Shown here: positions 63,816 through 64,000 of the stretch, piece after piece
Layout: the number at the start of each line of letters is the position of its first letter
How positions within the stretch are numbered: the first letter of the stretch is position 1
Virus record (IMG/VR): IMGVR_UViG_3300035188_000277
Location: 82,588-146,587 of that record
Length of the DNA stretch: 64,000 nt
Origin: a virus
Direction: 5' to 3' (one strand)
Position numbers and translations under genes: made by a program
Notes under the pieces: model-generated
Told to the model about the DNA's origin: nothing
What the model saw: the letters and a program-made list of their open reading frames with translations, nothing else
The model's database searches: none

Positions 63816-63936
63816 TCAGAGCCCAGAGTTCTTCTATTTGTTCTTGCTCCCATTGGGTATATTGGTATGGGGCGCTGTGATTTGGATCCTCTCAATGTTC
63901 GTTTATCTAATAAAGGATAATCTCCGTGACCGATGA
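63805..63936 (+). CDS. Single-span membrane protein, 43 aa
   Basis: Read directly: MLLSQSPEFFYLFLLPLGIL, VWGAVIWILSMFVYLIKDNL, RDR. GGAGGTGG before the ATG. Overlaps neighbours on both sides. Confidence 0.55.
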   Translation: MLLSQSPEFFYLFLLPLGILVWGAVIWILSMFVYLIKDNLRDR

Positions 63937-64000
63937 CCTTGTAAAACGAATATTGGAACAAGCCAATGCAGAGGGTGATATTGTCTGTGGTGATGATGGT
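63926..64000 (+). CDS. Partial hypothetical gene at the window edge
   Basis: GTG start at 63926 inside the previous gene; open to the window end: VTDDLVKRILEQANAEGDIV then CGDDG. Incomplete. Confidence 0.4.
   Translation, partial: MTDDLVKRILEQANAEGDIVCGDDG

Overview
The window is part of the genome of a T4-superfamily myovirus (contractile-tail phage). The evidence is a nearly complete set of T4-type baseplate, tail and replication proteins: gp4, gp5, gp6, gp7, gp8, gp25, gp26, gp27-like, gp29/tape-measure-like, gp32, gp33, gp48, gp53 and gp59. Several have the form I recall from cyanophage and marine relatives: a gp32 without zinc ligands, a very short gp33 and a giant DUF4815 protein. The host is most likely an alphaproteobacterium. 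The phage carries a circularly permuted (two-piece) tmRNA whose tag begins ANDN, it has a CobL/CbiE-type cobalamin-pathway methyltransferase, and its tRNA-Thr resembles alphaproteobacterial ones. No endolysin, capsid, terminase or polymerase gene lies in the window.

Layout. 1-21.9 kb, minus strand: late baseplate/tail operon, read gp48, gp53, gp27-like, gp5 OB domain, a 538-aa Gly-rich protein, gp5 beta-helix, PAAR tip, gp25, gp6, gp7, a fibre, gp8, DUF4815, then four small structural genes. 21.9-26.6 kb, plus strand, divergent from a pair of late promoters: gp4, an unnamed protein, a gp19/gp54-like tube protein, gp26 with a probable -1 frameshift into a 59-codon gp51-like ORF, and a tape-measure protein with lysozyme and M15 peptidase domains. 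26.6-30.5 kb, minus: gp32, a 2OG oxygenase, gp59, a SprT-like protease, gp33 and an L,D-transpeptidase. 30.5-30.97 kb: tRNA-Arg(UCU) and the permuted tmRNA behind a perfect TATAAATA late promoter. 31-37 kb: flavin halogenase no. 1, a lipoprotein, small genes, DUF932. 37.1-45.1 kb: a tightly packed late cassette of 2OG-Fe(II) oxygenases, a second flavin halogenase, a radical SAM protein, an APS-kinase-like protein and a tRNA-Thr with anticodon AGU. 45.1-46.6 kb: poly-Gly adhesin and its partner. 46.7-61 kb: dozens of small early genes in overlapping minus-strand operons, each behind a strong sigma70-like promoter. A small plus-strand island at 51.2-53.6 kb ends in two amber-rich 12-bp repeat arrays. 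61.0-63.1 kb: a CbiE-like methyltransferase and a PaaK-like adenylate-forming enzyme. 63.1-64 kb: a plus-strand early operon running off the window.

Two promoter classes explain the expression plan. Early genes use host-like TTGACx-N16/17-TATAxT promoters. Late genes use T4-type AATAAATA/TATAAATA boxes, consistent with the encoded gp33 co-activator. The tmRNA, the halogenase/oxygenase cassette, the adhesin and the tail genes all have late boxes. I infer that late in infection the phage makes virions, supplies its own trans-translation RNA and runs an oxidative/halogenating modification pathway of unknown substrate. All functional statements rest on motif recognition by eye; no database search was run.
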